A DNA stretch of 64,000 nucleotides from Anomaloglossus baeobatrachus (Eukaryota > Chordata > Amphibia > Anura > Aromobatidae): NCBI RefSeq assembly GCF_048569485.1, contig NC_134354.1:452307926-452371925 (forward strand). Reading direction: 5' to 3'. The position numbers and the translations under genes were made by a program. A model generated the notes under the pieces. That model was not told the DNA's origin, did not search any database, and was given only the letters and a program-made list of their open reading frames with translations. Shown here piece by piece: positions 45,127 to 57,706 of the stretch. How positions within the stretch are numbered: position 1 is the first letter of the stretch; each line of letters starts with the position of its first letter.

Positions 45127-45695
45127 TTTATGCTGCCAGTTTAAGGGCCGTAGTTGCATTGTCAGGGATATTTATTCTTTATTATTCTGCTGTTAATAAA
45201 GCTAGACCACCGCTGCAATCTACACCACCTCTAAATTTTTACTACCACATTTTCAGTGCACAATCTTGTCGCAATCAACATGAGTGGCAAAATGACAGAT
45301 GCTGGTGGAAAGGGGAAGAGGCGTGCTGGAAAAGAAAAAAAGGGTTTGTCCGTGGGGAAGGTGGCAAAGCTCCATTATCATCTGCTGAAGATAGACCATC
45401 TACCAGCAAAAGTAAGATGTCTACTACTTACTGTGGACAATCCAATGTTTTCCCTTTTTTACGGACACGAACAACAGGAACAAAGGTAGATGATGGCCAA
45501 AAAAGGAAAATGCTTGAATGGATCTCAAGTGGTCCAACAAGTGCCCTCTCAGCCACTTCAAGTACCGCATCCAAAAAACACCAGTCCTCTGAGTTGTCAT
45601 CCCAATCAAACTTGCTTTCTCCCAGCTCTGAAGTCTCCATCAGCCCTGCACAGTATGGTGGAACTGAGATGGCTGAGTCTGCAGAGCTGTTCAGT

Positions 45696-46325
45696 AATAT
45701 ATTGGATCCCAAGCACTCAAATTAGGACAAAGAGAATAAATGCAAAAAAGTGTTATTTTATTGGACTATTTGCAAAAAAGAAAACGCCACCACAATATAG
45801 CAAAAGCCGACGTTTCGGCCTGTTAGGCCTTTTTCAAGGTTTTTGCCTATGAGAAATGATAGAAAGTATATTACACACCACAAAGTGTCAAAAAAACCAA
45901 AAAAGTTTCACAAACATATATATGTACACACGCATATTTATATACAAGGTATTTACACGTAGGAGGACTTAGACGTCACGGGATTGTACCATGTGGCGTT
46001 TGCTTTGCTTTGCAAGGGTACGTCACTGAATAGAGTAGAAAGCAATTAATTAGCACCAAAAAAAGGGAGATGTCATAGTCATTGGTGCTAATTAATTGCT
46101 TTCTACTCTATTCAGTGACGTACCCTTGCAAAGCAAAGCAAACTCCACATGGTACAATCCCGTGACGTCTAATTCGTCCTATCCACCCTCCCACTATACG
46201 TACGTGTAAGTACCTTCTCTTTGTCCTAATTTGAGTGCTTGGGATCCAATATATTACTTAGCGCTTTCTTTCCCTTAAGCACCTTCCTCCTTAGGCGGTT
46301 GAGCCCAGCTCTACCCATAATTTTT
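45696..46325 (-). mobile_element. Penelope-like insertion, 16-bp target duplication
   Basis: TGCAGAGCTGTTCAGT lies at 45680-45695 and 46326-46341. Ends AATATATTGGATCCCAAGCA and its complement (about 46221-46250) are inverted, and a second inverted pair (TAATTAATTGCTTTCTACTC) lies around 46060-46110. The minus strand has a hammerhead-like block GGCCTAACAGGCCGAAACGTC at about 45808-45830 (21-mer trimmed in use) with pairing flanks GCAAAA/TTTTGC. No coding sequence. A fossil. Confidence 0.6.
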
Positions 46326-49032
46326 TGCAGAGCTGTTCAGTCACACTATAGCCTGGGAATCAGAGGTCTGCTCCCAAGCTACAGTGAGTACAGAACAGGA
46401 AATGGTCTGCAGTGATGCCCAGAACCTTTGTGACTCAGATTCAGGCCGTGAGGACCAAGTTTCTGAGCATAATGTTGACCCTTTGTCACAAACTGTAACA
46501 CCTGTGGTTATAGACAATGAGGAACATACTGATGAAGATGAGACGCAGATACCCGATTGGGATGACAACTTAAATATTCGGTCAGGGCAAGAAGAGGCTC
46601 GGTCTGAGGGGGAGGGGAGTGCAAACACAACAATTGATGATGAAGTTCTAGATCCCACCTACTGTCAACCCACAGTCAGGCACTCGAGGAGGTCAACAGA
46701 GGTGGTGGAGGAGGATGCAACTGATGACGAAGTTACCTTGCGCCTTCCTGGACAGAGTCGGAGTACTGGTAGCACGTCTACAACTGCATCCTCAGCCACC
46801 ACTCTGCCTCTGAGCACTAGTCGGGGTGGATCAACAGGTCGCATGCCCTCTAAGCCTTGCCTAGCCTGGTCCTTTTTTGACATAGCAAAAGATCGCCCAA
46901 ATTATGTGATCTGTAAAATTTGTCATGGTTCTCTTAGTAGAGGTCAAAACCTCAGCAGTTTGACAACTTCTTCCATGAATCGTCACATGAATAAATATCA
47001 TATGTCCCGGTGGGAAGCTCACCGTGCTGCAATGCGGCCTAGCGGAGCGAACCATCCAACGCCTGCCCCTTCCAGTGCATCCGCGCGCTCTTCATCTTCT
47101 AGGACTGTGGGGACAGCTGTAACACACCTGTTTTTCCACGCACAACTTCCACCACTGTAACCGCAACAGGCACTTTGCTTGGTAGGTCGTCAGTTGGTTT
47201 GGAAGGGGAAACAAGTGAGTGTGTACAGATCTCTCAGACATCGATAGAACCAACGTTAAATGAAGGCAACATCATGTCTCCGCCTGCACTTTCCTCACAA
47301 ACCTGCATTTTTCCAGGGACACCCTACTCAACACCATCTACACACAGCAGCCAGAGCTCTGTCCCTCAGATGTGGTCAAATAAAAGGCCATTTCCTGCGA
47401 CCCATGACAAAGCTAAGAGGTTGACTCTATCCCTCTGTAAGCTCTTGGCTACCGAAATGCTGCCTTTCCGCCTAGTGGACACACAGGATTTTAGAGACCT
47501 TATGTCTGTCGCTGTGCCCCAGTACCAGATGCCTAGTCGCCACTACTTCTCTAAGAAAGGTGTGCCCGCGCTACACCAGCATGTCGCACAAAACATCACC
47601 GCTTCCTTGAGAAACTCTGTGTGTGAACGGGTGCATTTCACCACCGATACTTGGACCAGTAAGCATGGACAGGGACGTTACATGTCGCTGACTGGGCACT
47701 GGGTAACTATGGTGATAGATGGTGAAGGGTCTGCTGCACAAGTCTTGCCGTCCCCATGACTTGTGTGTCAATCCTCTGTCTGTCCAAGTTCCGCCACTGC
47801 TTCTGCCTCCTCAACCTCATCTGGGTCCTCCACCTCTGCCCCAAGCCTGCCTGGTCAGGCCACCAGCATTCTCACTGCGCAGAAGGAATCACGCACCCCT
47901 CATTACTATGCTGGCAGCAGAGCGCAACGGCATCAGGCGGTCTTTAGCTTGACATGTCTTGGGAATAAGAGACACACAGCTGAGGAGTTGTGGTCAGCTC
48001 TGCGGTCCGAGTTTAATAAATGGTTGTCTCCACTCAACCTGCAGCCTGGTAAGGCCATGTGCGACAATGCTGCAAACCTGGGTGCGGTCCTTCGCCTGGG
48101 CAAGGTGACACACGTACCTTGTATGGCTCACGTGTTGAACCTTGTCGTCCAGCAATTTTTAACACACTATCCCGGCCTAGATGGCCTTCTGACCAGGGCA
48201 CGAAAACTGTCTGCTCACTTCCGCCGTTCAAGCGCCGCAGCTGAGCGACTTGCATCGCTCCAGAAGTCTTTCAGCCTGCCGGTTCATCGCCTGAAATGCG
48301 ATGTGGCGACACACTGGAATTCAACTCTCCACATGTTACAGCGACTGTGGCAGCACCGCCGAGCCCTGGTGCAATACGTCATGACGTATAGCCTGGGCCA
48401 ACGAGATGCAGAGGTGGGGAAGATCACCCTGATGGAGTGGTCTCAGATCAAGGACCTATGCACCCTTCTGCACAGTTTCGACATGGCAACGAATATGTTT
48501 AGCGCTGACAATGCCATTAACAGCATGACAATTCCAGTCATTTACATGCTGGAGCACACGCTAAACACTATTCGGAGTCAGGGGGTGGGACAACAGGAAG
48601 GGGAGGAACTACAGGAGGATTCATATGCGCAAGGGACAACAACATCACCAAGGTCCAGACGTTCATCATCACCAACGCAGAAGGCATGGGACCATGGGGG
48701 ACAGGGATCAACAAGGGCGCATACTAGCAGGCTAAATGTTGAGGAAGGTGCAGGAGAACATGAAGAAATGGAGGACGAACTGTCCATGGACATGGAAGAC
48801 TCAGCAGATGAGGGAGACCTTGGTCAAATTTCTGTTGAAAGAGGTTGGGGGGAGATGTCAGGAAGAAATAACGGTTAGCACCTCTATGCCACAAACACAG
48901 CGTGGACTTGGTCCGCATGGCTACGCAAGACACATGAGTGCCTTCTTGTTGCACTACCTCCAACATGACCCTCGTATTGTCAAAATTAGAAGTGATGATG
49001 ACTACTGGATTGCCACACTATTAGATCCCCGG

Positions 49033-51618
49033 TAGTGATGAGCGAGTATGCTTGTTACTACTCGGTACTCGCACGAGTATCACTGTACTCGGGCTACTCG
49101 GCGGGTACCGAGTAATTTTGCAATACTCGTGCTTTACTCGTGGTCTTCATTTCTGCATGTTGGCGCTCTTTTGAGAGCCAGCCCTCATGCAGGGATTGGC
49201 TGGCAGACCACTGCAATGCCACAGCCCTGTTAGTTGTGGAATTGCAGTGATTGGCCGGCCTGCACAGCGTGACCGAGCCTTTATATCGGCCGGCGCGCTG
49301 TGCTCTGTACACAGCCATCTCATATTCCCTGCTTTCCACGCCCACAGGCGCCTATGATTGGTTGCAGTGAGACACGCCCCCACGCTGAGTGACAGGTGTC
49401 ACACTGCACCCAATCACAGCAGCCGGTGGGCGGGTCTATACTGTGCAGTAAAATAAATAAATAAATAATTAAAAAAAACGGCGTGCGGTCCCCCCCAATT
49501 TTAATACCAGCCAGAAAAAGCCATACAGCTGAAGGCTGGTATTCTCAGGATGGGGAGCTCCACGTTATGGGGAGCCCCCCACCCTAACAATATCAGTCAG
49601 CAGCTGCCCAGAATTGCCGCATACATTAGATGCGACAGTTCTGGGGCTGTACCCGGCTCTTCCCGATTTACCCTAGTGCGTTGGCAAATCGGGGTAATAA
49701 GGAGTTAATGGCAGCCCATAGCTGCCACTAAATCCTAGATTAATCATGTCAGGCGTCTCCCCGAGATTCCTTCCATGATTAATCTGTAAATTACAGTTAA
49801 AAAACACACACACCCGAAAAATCCTTTATTAGAAATAAAAAACACTAACAAAGTCCCTCATTACCAATTTATTAACCCCGACAAACCCTCCATGTCCGGC
49901 GTACTCCACGGACTCCGGCGTCGCGTCCAGCTCTGCTGCATGGAAGTGACAGGAGCTGCAGAAGACACCGCCGCTCCGGTCACCTCCACGCAGCTAATGA
50001 AGGGAATAGCGCGATCAGCTGCTGTCAGTCAGGTAACTCCCGGCCACCGCTGGATCCAGCGGTGGCCGCGATTAACCTCAGTGACAGCAGCTGATCGCTA
50101 TACTCACCTCAGTTGGTGCATGGAGCTGACTGGAGCGGCGGTGAGTAGCGCGATCAGCTGAGCTGTCACTGAGGTTACCCGCGGCCACCGCTGCATCCAC
50201 CGCTGGATCCAGGTAACCTCAGTGACAGCTCAGCTGATCGCTATACTCATCTCATTAGCTGCGTGGAGGTGACCGGAGCGGCGGTGTATTCTGCAGCTCC
50301 TGTCACTTCCATGCAGCAGAGCTGGACGCGACGCTGGAGGACTGTGGAGTACGCCGGACATGGAGGGTTTGTCGGGGTTAATAAATTGGTAATGAGGGAC
50401 TTTGTTAGTGTTTTTTATTTCTAATAAAGGATTTTTCGGGTGTGTGTGTTTTTTAACTGTAATTTACAGATTAATCATGGAAGGAATCTCGGGGAGACAC
50501 CTGACATGATTAATCTAGGATTTAGTGGCAGCTATGGGCTGCCATTAACTCCTTATTACCCCGATTTGCCAACGCACTAGGGTAAATCGGGAAGAGCCGG
50601 GTACAGCCCCAGAACTGTCGCATCTAATGTATGCGGCAATTCTGGGCGGCTGCTGACTGATGTTGTTAGGGTGGGGGGCTCCCCATAACGTGGGGCTCCC
50701 CATCCTGAGAATACCAGCCTTCAGCCGTATGGCTTTATCTGGCTGGTATTAAAATTGGGGGGACCGCACGCCGTTTTTTTTAATTATTTAATTATTTATT
50801 TCACTGCACAGTATACACACACCGGCTGCTGTGATTGGGTGCAGTGAGACAGCTGTCACTCAGTGTGGGAGCGTGTCTCACTGCAACCAATCATAGGCGC
50901 TGAAAAGCAGGAAAGCAGGGAATAGGAGATTGATTAATGAGCGGCCGGCTTTTTCAAAAGAGGAAAAGCCACCGGAGTTTGAACAGCTGTGCAGCGCCGC
51001 GGCAGTGATCGGGGAACGGTAAGTAAGAGAGAGGGGGGGGAACTGACCGACAGACTGTGAGAGGGGGACAGACAAGACAGAGAGAGACAGACCGACGGAC
51101 TGAGGGAGATAGAATAAAAAAAAAAAAATGACCGACATCGCTAGTAAAAAGCACAAAACGTGCGTTTTGGACATCGGAGTGCCACACAAGGTTTTCATGA
51201 AAAATCTTTCATGTATTAATCTCAAAAAGTAACATACACCAGCTCTATCTCACTATTGGGTATGTGCCCTTAACATTTCCGCCATGAAAATTCATTTTGG
51301 TGTCATTTTGGAAGGTTTTCTGGTGAGTCCGTAAAAATGGCGTAAAACTTGGACAAAATTGTTCACAGCTGTGACTTTTGAGTGATAAATGCTTCAAGGG
51401 GTCTTCCCCATGCTGATGCCATGTCATTTGAGCACTCTTCTGAGACTTTTGTGCCATTTTTAGGGTTTCTACATGCTGCCGGGGGGTCATTTCACAAAAA
51501 TACTCGGGTCTCCCATAGGATAACATTGGGCTCGGTGCTCGGGCCGAGTACACGAGTATCTTGGGAGGCTCGGCCCGAGCTTCGAGCACCCAAGCTTTTT
51601 AGTACTCGCTCATCACTA
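49033..51618. mobile_element. Non-autonomous hAT element inside the hAT transposase gene
   Basis: ATCCCCGG at 49025-49032 and 51619-51626 is an exact 8-bp target duplication. The 16-bp ends TAGTGATGAGCGAGTA are perfect inverted repeats, the same family as 7880-9390. The 2586-bp interior has no transposase and is dominated by a palindrome of about 1.56 kb. Confidence 0.9.
49345..50902. repeat. Long palindrome inside the hAT element
   Basis: Left-arm words (CGCCTATGATTGGTTGCAGT, GTGCGGTCCCCCCAATTTTA, AATCCTTTATTAGAAATAAA) recur inverted in the right arm (ACTGCAACCAATCATAGGCG, TAAAATTGGGGGGACCGCAC, TTTATTTCTAATAAAGGATT). Arms are about 640 bp around a centre near 50000-50250 that holds smaller CCACCGCTGGATCC and CAGCTGATCGC repeats. 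Frames in the region are not genes. Confidence 0.85.
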
Positions 51619-52255
51619 ATCCCCGGTACAAGTCCAAATTTTGTGACATAATTCCAGCCATAGAAAGGGACGCACGTATGCAGGAGTATCAGCAGAAGCT
51701 GTTACTCGATCTTAGCTCGGCTTTTCCACCAAACAACCGTGCAGGTGCAGGGAGTGATTCTCCCAGTTGTAACTTGACAAACATGGGACGGTCTCATCAT
51801 CTTCAACAGTCTACCCGTACCAGTAGGACCGTATCTGGTGCTGGTAACAGCAATTTTATGGAATCTTTTCATAATTTTTTTAGACCCTCCTTTGCAAGGC
51901 CACCAGTGACAACAAGTCTGACACATAGTCAACGGCTGGAGAGGATGATACAGGAGTATCTCCAAATGAACATCGATGCCATGACTTTGCAAATGGAGCC
52001 TTGCTCCTTTTGGGCTTCAAATCTAGAAAAATGGCCAGAGCTCGCAACTTACGCCTTGGAGATTTTGTCGTGTCCAGCTGCCAGCGTTGTCTCTGAACGT
52101 GTCTTCAGTGCTGCTGGGTGTGTGCTGACAGATAAGCGCACGTGTCTGTCCAGTGACAATGTGGACAGACTGACGTTCATCAAAATGAACAAGTCATGGA
52201 TCCAGAAGGAATTTACTACCCCTGTGTCATCCTGGGGAGAGTAAATGCTTGTGGA

Positions 52256-54370
52256 TTTGGAATGTGCTTGATGCAAATCAAAACAGCTGGGATCAGGAAA
52301 GACTTTGCTACCAACCCCGATGTCATCCTGGGGACGGTTAAGAATAGCGTATTTTTGAATGTGCTTGATGCAAATCAAAACATCCTGTTTGCAACTAGGG
52401 CACAAGTGCTGCCACTGATAAGGTGTCTGTGTGGGGCCCAATTTTTGGAAAAAAAGGGAGACTCCGCTTGGAGTAACCCTTGCTTGCTGTGTTTTTTAAA
52501 AATGATCCAAGATGAACAGAGCTGGGATCAGGAAAGACTTTGCTACCTACCCCGGTGTCATCCTGGGGACGGTTAAGAATAGCGTATTTTTGAATGTGCT
52601 TGATGCAAATCAAAACATCCTGTTTGCAACTAGGGCACAAGTGCTGCCACTGATAAGGTGTCTGTGTGGGGCCCAATTTTTGGAAAAAAAGGGAGACTCC
52701 GCTTGGAGTAACCCTTGCTTACTGTGTTTTTTAAAAATGATCCAAGATGAACAGAGCTGAGATCAGGAAAGACTTTGCTACCTACCCCGGTGTCATCCTG
52801 GGGACGGTTAAGAATAGCGTATTTTTGAATGTGCTTGATGCAAATCAAAACATCCTGTTTGCAACTAGGGCACAAGTGCTGCCACTGATAAGGTGTCTGT
52901 GTGGGGCCCAATTTTTGGAAAAAAAGGGAGACTCCGCTTGGAGTAACCCTTGCTTGCTGTGTTTTTTAAAAATGATCCAAGATGAACAGAGCTGGGATCA
53001 GAAAAGACTTTGCTACCAACCCCGGTGTCATCCTGGGGACGGTTAAGAATAGCGTATTTTTTAATGTGCTTGATGCAAATCAAAACATCCTGTTTGCAAC
53101 TAGGGCACAAGTGCTGCCACTGATAAGGTGTCTGTGTGGGGCCCAATTTTTGGAAAAAAAGGGAGACTCCGCTTGGAGTAACCCTTGCTTGCTGTGTTTT
53201 TTAAAAATGATCCAAGATGAACAGAGCTGGGATCAGGAAAGACTTTGCTACCTACCCCGGTGTCATCCTGGGGACGGTTAAGAATAGCGTATTTTTGAAT
53301 GTGCTTGATGCAAATCAAAACATCCTTTTTGCAACCAGGGCACAAGTGCTGCCACTGATAAGGTGTCTGTGTGGGGCCCAATTTTTGGAAAAAAAGGGAG
53401 ACTCCGCTTGGAGTAACCCTTGCTTACTGTGTTTTTTAAAAATGATCCAAGATGAACAGAGCTGAGATCAGGAAAGACTTTGCTACCTACCCCGGTGTCA
53501 TCCTGGGGACGGTTAAGAATAGCGTATTTTTGAATGTGCTTGATGCAAATCAAAACATCCTGTTTGCAACTAGGGCACAAGTGCTGCCACTGATAAGGTG
53601 TCTGTGTGGGGCCCAATTTTTGGAAAAAAAGGGAGACTCCGCTTGGAGTAACCCTTGCTTACTGTGTTTTTTAAAAATGATCCAAGATGAACAGAGCTGA
53701 GATCAGGAAAGACTTTGCTACCTACCCCGGTGTCATCCTGGGGACGGTTAAGAATAGCGTATTTTTGAATGTGCTTGATGCAAATCAAAACATCCTGTTT
53801 GCAACTAGGGCACAAGTGCTGCCACTGATAAGGTGTCTGTGTGGGGCCCAATTTTTGGAAAAAAAGGGAGACTCCGCTTGGAGTAACCCTTGCTTGCTGT
53901 GTTTTTTAAAAATGATCCAAGATGAACAGAGCTGGGATCAGAAAAGACTTTGCTACCAACCCCGGTGTCATCCTGGGGACGGTTAAGAATAGCGTATTTT
54001 TTAATGTGCTTGATGCAAATCAAAACATCCTGTTTGCAACTAGGGCACAAGTGCTGCCACTGATAAGGTGTCTGTGTGGGGCCCAATTTTTGGAAAAAAA
54101 AGGGAGACTCCGCTTGGAGTAACCCTTGCTTGCTGTGTTTTTTAAAAATGATCCAAGATGAACAGAGCTGGGATCAGGAAAGACTTTGCTACCAACCCCG
54201 GTGTCATCCTGGGGATGGTTAAGAATAGCGTATTTTTGAATGTGCTTGATGCAAATCTAGCTGTGAAGTGTACAACTAGGGCACAAGTACTGCCACTGAA
54301 TGGGTGGGTGTGTGTGGGGCCCAATTTTTGGAAAAAAAGGGAGACTCCGCTTGGAGTCACCTTGCGGTGT
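52256..54370 (+). repeat. 235-bp tandem array after the transposase stop
   Basis: GATGAACAGAGCTG recurs at 52511, 52746, 52981, 53216, 53451, 53686, 53921 and 54157 (235 bp apart, the last 236), with diverged partial units at both ends. Each unit begins ATGAACAGAGCTGGGATCAG, which aligns with the transposase C-terminal codons ATGAACAAGTCATGGATCCA at 52185-52204, and continues into sequence matching the stop region (GTGTCATCCTGGGGA). The array thus looks like repeated duplication of the gene's 3' end. Its frames of 82-99 residues are by-products. Confidence 0.9.
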
Positions 54371-54688
54371 TTTACATGATTTTAGAAGGGCGTGCCATAA
54401 CTATATCTGTGTGTCCTCCTCTTTTTCCTTGTCCAGCTCTTTTGTTTTCGCATGAGTATATGTCCTTGTCACTTTCCCATGTGTTTGTGTTGTGTTGTGA
54501 GTTGTTTGTCACCTTTTGGACACCTTTGAGGGTGTTTTCTAGGTGTTTTTATGTGTTTGTGATTGCCTGCCATTGTTTCCTATGCAGTTCGAGTTCGGTT
54601 CGTCGAAGTTCGACGAGCCGAACTCGAACAGGACGTCCATTCGGCGAACCGACCTCGAGCCGAACCGTGACCGGTTCGCTCATCTCTA
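54371..54688. other. Right end region of the giant hAT
   Basis: T/G-rich non-coding sequence to about 54585, then subterminal repeats (GTTCGAGTTCGGTTCGTCG, CGAGCCGAACTCGAAC) and the terminal repeat. Confidence 0.7.
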
Positions 54689-54696
54689 GTCTCTTC

Positions 54697-55449
54697 CCTC
54701 GGCTGTCTTCAAAGCCTTGACTTTTCTGGATAAACCTGTCTTGGCCTCCACTATAGGTTCTGGACAAGAAGGCTTGCCTGGATGGAACTTCGCCCTCTTC
54801 CCAGGGGTTCTTTGGTGGGATGTGGCCCGCGGCGCTTGCAACCACCCTGGGCATTCGGTGTTTACGTTGGAAATGTCTCTCTTTCCTTGGATTCTAGGGA
54901 CCGTCCCTGTATGCAGCCTGATCCCTCCACCCGATGACTTAGTGGAACAGGCCACAAGCTTGAAAGCCTTTCAGTGGCCCTGGAATCCTTTCTGTAGTTC
55001 ACTGCTGTGGTGTCACCTGGACCTAGCTGGGCCCCAGGGTCTCCACCAGGAAGCTTCACTTTCTGTTGCTGTTCTGAGGTATCAACCTTTCTCTCTCCTT
55101 CTAACTCCTCTCTTTAACGCCAACTTTCGACCTACTGCCTTCACCAACTCATTTCAACTAACTGCCCTTGAACTTCCTGTATCTGCTCTTTCTTCCTGTT
55201 GGCTCCTCCCACTTTCCCAGTTGCTAGGCCCCACTCTATGGGAGAAGGGATGGGTCTTACGGCCCTCCCAGCATGCAGCATGGGGGGGTAGCTGCCACTA
55301 TCCCCGGTCCCAAAATATGCCTAACAATGGGTGTAGTGTGAATTTGCATGTGGACCGGCGTTTACTTCTTTCCTTACCCAGAAGGGGACATCACACCTCT
55401 GGCTGAGGTGCAATGTCTCTGTGGCGACGGAAGCCTCAGGGGCGCCACA
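54697..55449. mobile_element. LTR, right half (fossil)
   Basis: It continues the LTR begun at 40064 after the giant hAT. It ends GGGGCGCCACA, like the ends of related LTRs (GGGGCGCTACA at 23086, GGGGTGCTACA at 34788). The two halves total about 1.3 kb. The open frame through it is incidental. Confidence 0.55.
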
Positions 55450-55485
55450 CAAGGTATATATAGTGTTTGTATGTATGTGTGTGTG

Positions 55486-55486
<1 letters not shown>

Positions 55487-55540
<54 letters not shown>
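55487..55540. repeat. (TA)n microsatellite
   Basis: A TATATA run preceded by a TG-rich segment (GTATGTATGTGTGTGTG). Confidence 0.97.
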
Positions 55541-56323
<783 letters not shown>

Positions 56324-56515
56324 AAGAATGATGCACAATGCAAAATTGCTCTAAAGCCGAGTTCTCATATGACACAGCTGCCATTGCTTAAAAACATATT
56401 GAAAAATGGTATTTAAATGTATGAAAAAGCTATCATGAGATAGGGTCAAATAACAAAGAGAGAAATAGAGGGAACCTGGATATATGGGGCTGAAAATATA
56501 TAACTAGAAAACTAA

Positions 56516-56841
56516 GGCTATGTTCACACACTCATCTTTTGCTGTGTTTTTGGTGCATTTTTGAGGTCACAAAGGTGCACCTAAATGCATGCATTTCCTT
56601 CCCCCAGCAAAGTCTATGAGATTTCTATTTTTCTGTCTACACAGTGCTCTTTTTTTGGCTGCGTTTTTGAAGATGCAGCATGTCAATTCTTATTACGTTT
56701 TTGCCATCGTTTTTGAGCCCTTCCAGTTAAAAGATTTAACTTAAAAAACACATTCGGCAAAATGCTGTAGAACGCGTTTTTTGGGGGGCCAAAAACGCTG
56801 CATCTTTGTGGTTAAGAAAAGATGCGTGTGTGAATATAGCC
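56516..56841. mobile_element. MITE, TAA target, GGCTATGTTCACACAC ends
   Basis: TAA at 56513-56515 and 56842-56844 flank a 326-bp element with ends GGCTATGTTCACACACTCATC and GATGCGTGTGTGAATATAGCC (trimmed). Same family as 10801-11202. Non-coding. Confidence 0.8.
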
Positions 56842-56898
56842 TAAAGAGGACAAACCAAACTTTTGGTGCATGTAAATGGAATGAACAGACTTGACTAA

Positions 56899-57440
56899 AG
56901 GCCCATTTACACACAGCGACATCACTAGCGATGTCGCTGCCGATCGCACCCGCCCCTGTCGTTTGTGCGTCACGGGCAAACCGCTGACCACGGCGCACAA
57001 CATCACACATACCTGCCTAGCGACGTTGCTGTGGCCGGCAAACTGCCCCTTTTCTAAGGGGGCGGTTCGTGCGGCGTCACAGCGACGTCACACGGCAAGC
57101 GGCCAATAGAAGCGGAGGGGCGGAGAGCAGCACAAGGAAAGACACGCACACCTCGTTGCCGGAGGACGCAGGTACGGTGGTGTTCGTCGTTCCTGGGGTG
57201 TCACACGTAGCGATGTGTGCTGCCCCAGGAACGGCGAAGAACCTGCGTCCAGCACGAGCAACGATATTATGAAAATGAACGACGTGTCAACGATCAGCGA
57301 TTAGGTGAGTATTTTTCATCGTTAGAGGTCACTCATACATGTCACACGCAACGACGTCACTAACGAGGCCGGATGTGCGTCACAAATTCCGTGAACCCAA
57401 CGACATCTCGTTAGCGACGTAGTTGCGTGTAAATGGGCCT
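56899..57440. mobile_element. MITE, AGGCCCATTTACAC ends
   Basis: Ends AGGCCCATTTACACACAGCG and GTTGCGTGTAAATGGGCCT are inverted; the left flank is TAA and the right flank TTA. The interior resembles 2696-3245 (ACGATCGGC/TAGCGATGT blocks, GGGGCGGAG). Non-coding. Confidence 0.7.
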
Positions 57441-57706
57441 TTAGTATAAAATGTATGTGAGATAGAACCCTGTTCTCTATCATCTTTGGAATTACTGTGT
57501 GGCTACAATTATCAAGTATATATTTATAGTGTGTATCAGAAGTGTTGAAAATGTTTTTTTCATACATTATAAAACAATATAATTATGAGGGCGTTTAGAG
57601 CAGTTCAACAAAAAGTTACAAGGACATAAATAACATGAACAAATTAAAGGGAACCTGACAGCTGAACCAGTTGCCCCGGATTGACAGGTCTCTGCCTATA
57701 CACACA

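Larger units (their letters stand above)
45280..52244 (+). pseudogene. hAT transposase gene, broken and twice interrupted
   Basis: The start is MSGKMTDAGGKGKRRAGK (45280). A BED zinc finger lies at about 46855-47000: LAWSFFD, the CKIC pair and HMNKYH. The hAT core shows MCDNAANLGAVL and VPCMAHVLNLVV (48057-48150). The C-terminal hATC dimerisation domain has SCPAASVVSERVFSAAG and ends at TAA 52242-52244 (MNKSWIQKEF). Damage: frameshifts near 45370, 47140 and 48850, and an in-frame TGA at 47757-47759. Both later insertions left the frame consistent once they and one target copy are discounted, so they hit an intact reading in those places. The second splits the conserved LLDPR-YKSKF motif. Confidence 0.88.
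40624..54688 (+). mobile_element. Giant hAT transposon, 14.1 kb, with three tandem arrays
   Basis: GTCTCTTC at 40616-40623 and 54689-54696 is an exact 8-bp target duplication. The ends TAGAGTTGAGCG and CGCTCATCTCTA are 12-bp inverted repeats with one mismatch; the subterminal parts repeat GTTCGAG/CTCGAAC-type words in both orientations. Order: 438-bp array, leader region, 136-bp array, transposase gene, 235-bp array, right end. Insertions at 45696-46325 and 49033-51618 came later. Without those two the element is about 10.8 kb, far longer than most hAT elements. The transposase is broken. Confidence 0.85.

Noticed and set aside
45816-45846. Treating the minus-strand GGCC...CGAAACGTC block as an active hammerhead
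   Set aside because: Core bases are altered and stem III would have no loop; kept only as a relic within the insertion.
52512-54122. A family of eight similar small proteins (MNRAGIRKDF...) in tandem, and antisense frames (MGPTQTPYQW...)
   Set aside because: They are frames in the 235-bp array, derived from the end of the transposase gene and its 3' UTR, with no independent domain.
54717-55406. 229-codon frame starting MTFLDKPVLASTIGSGQEGL
   Set aside because: It lies in the right half of a split LTR; composition and context argue against a gene.
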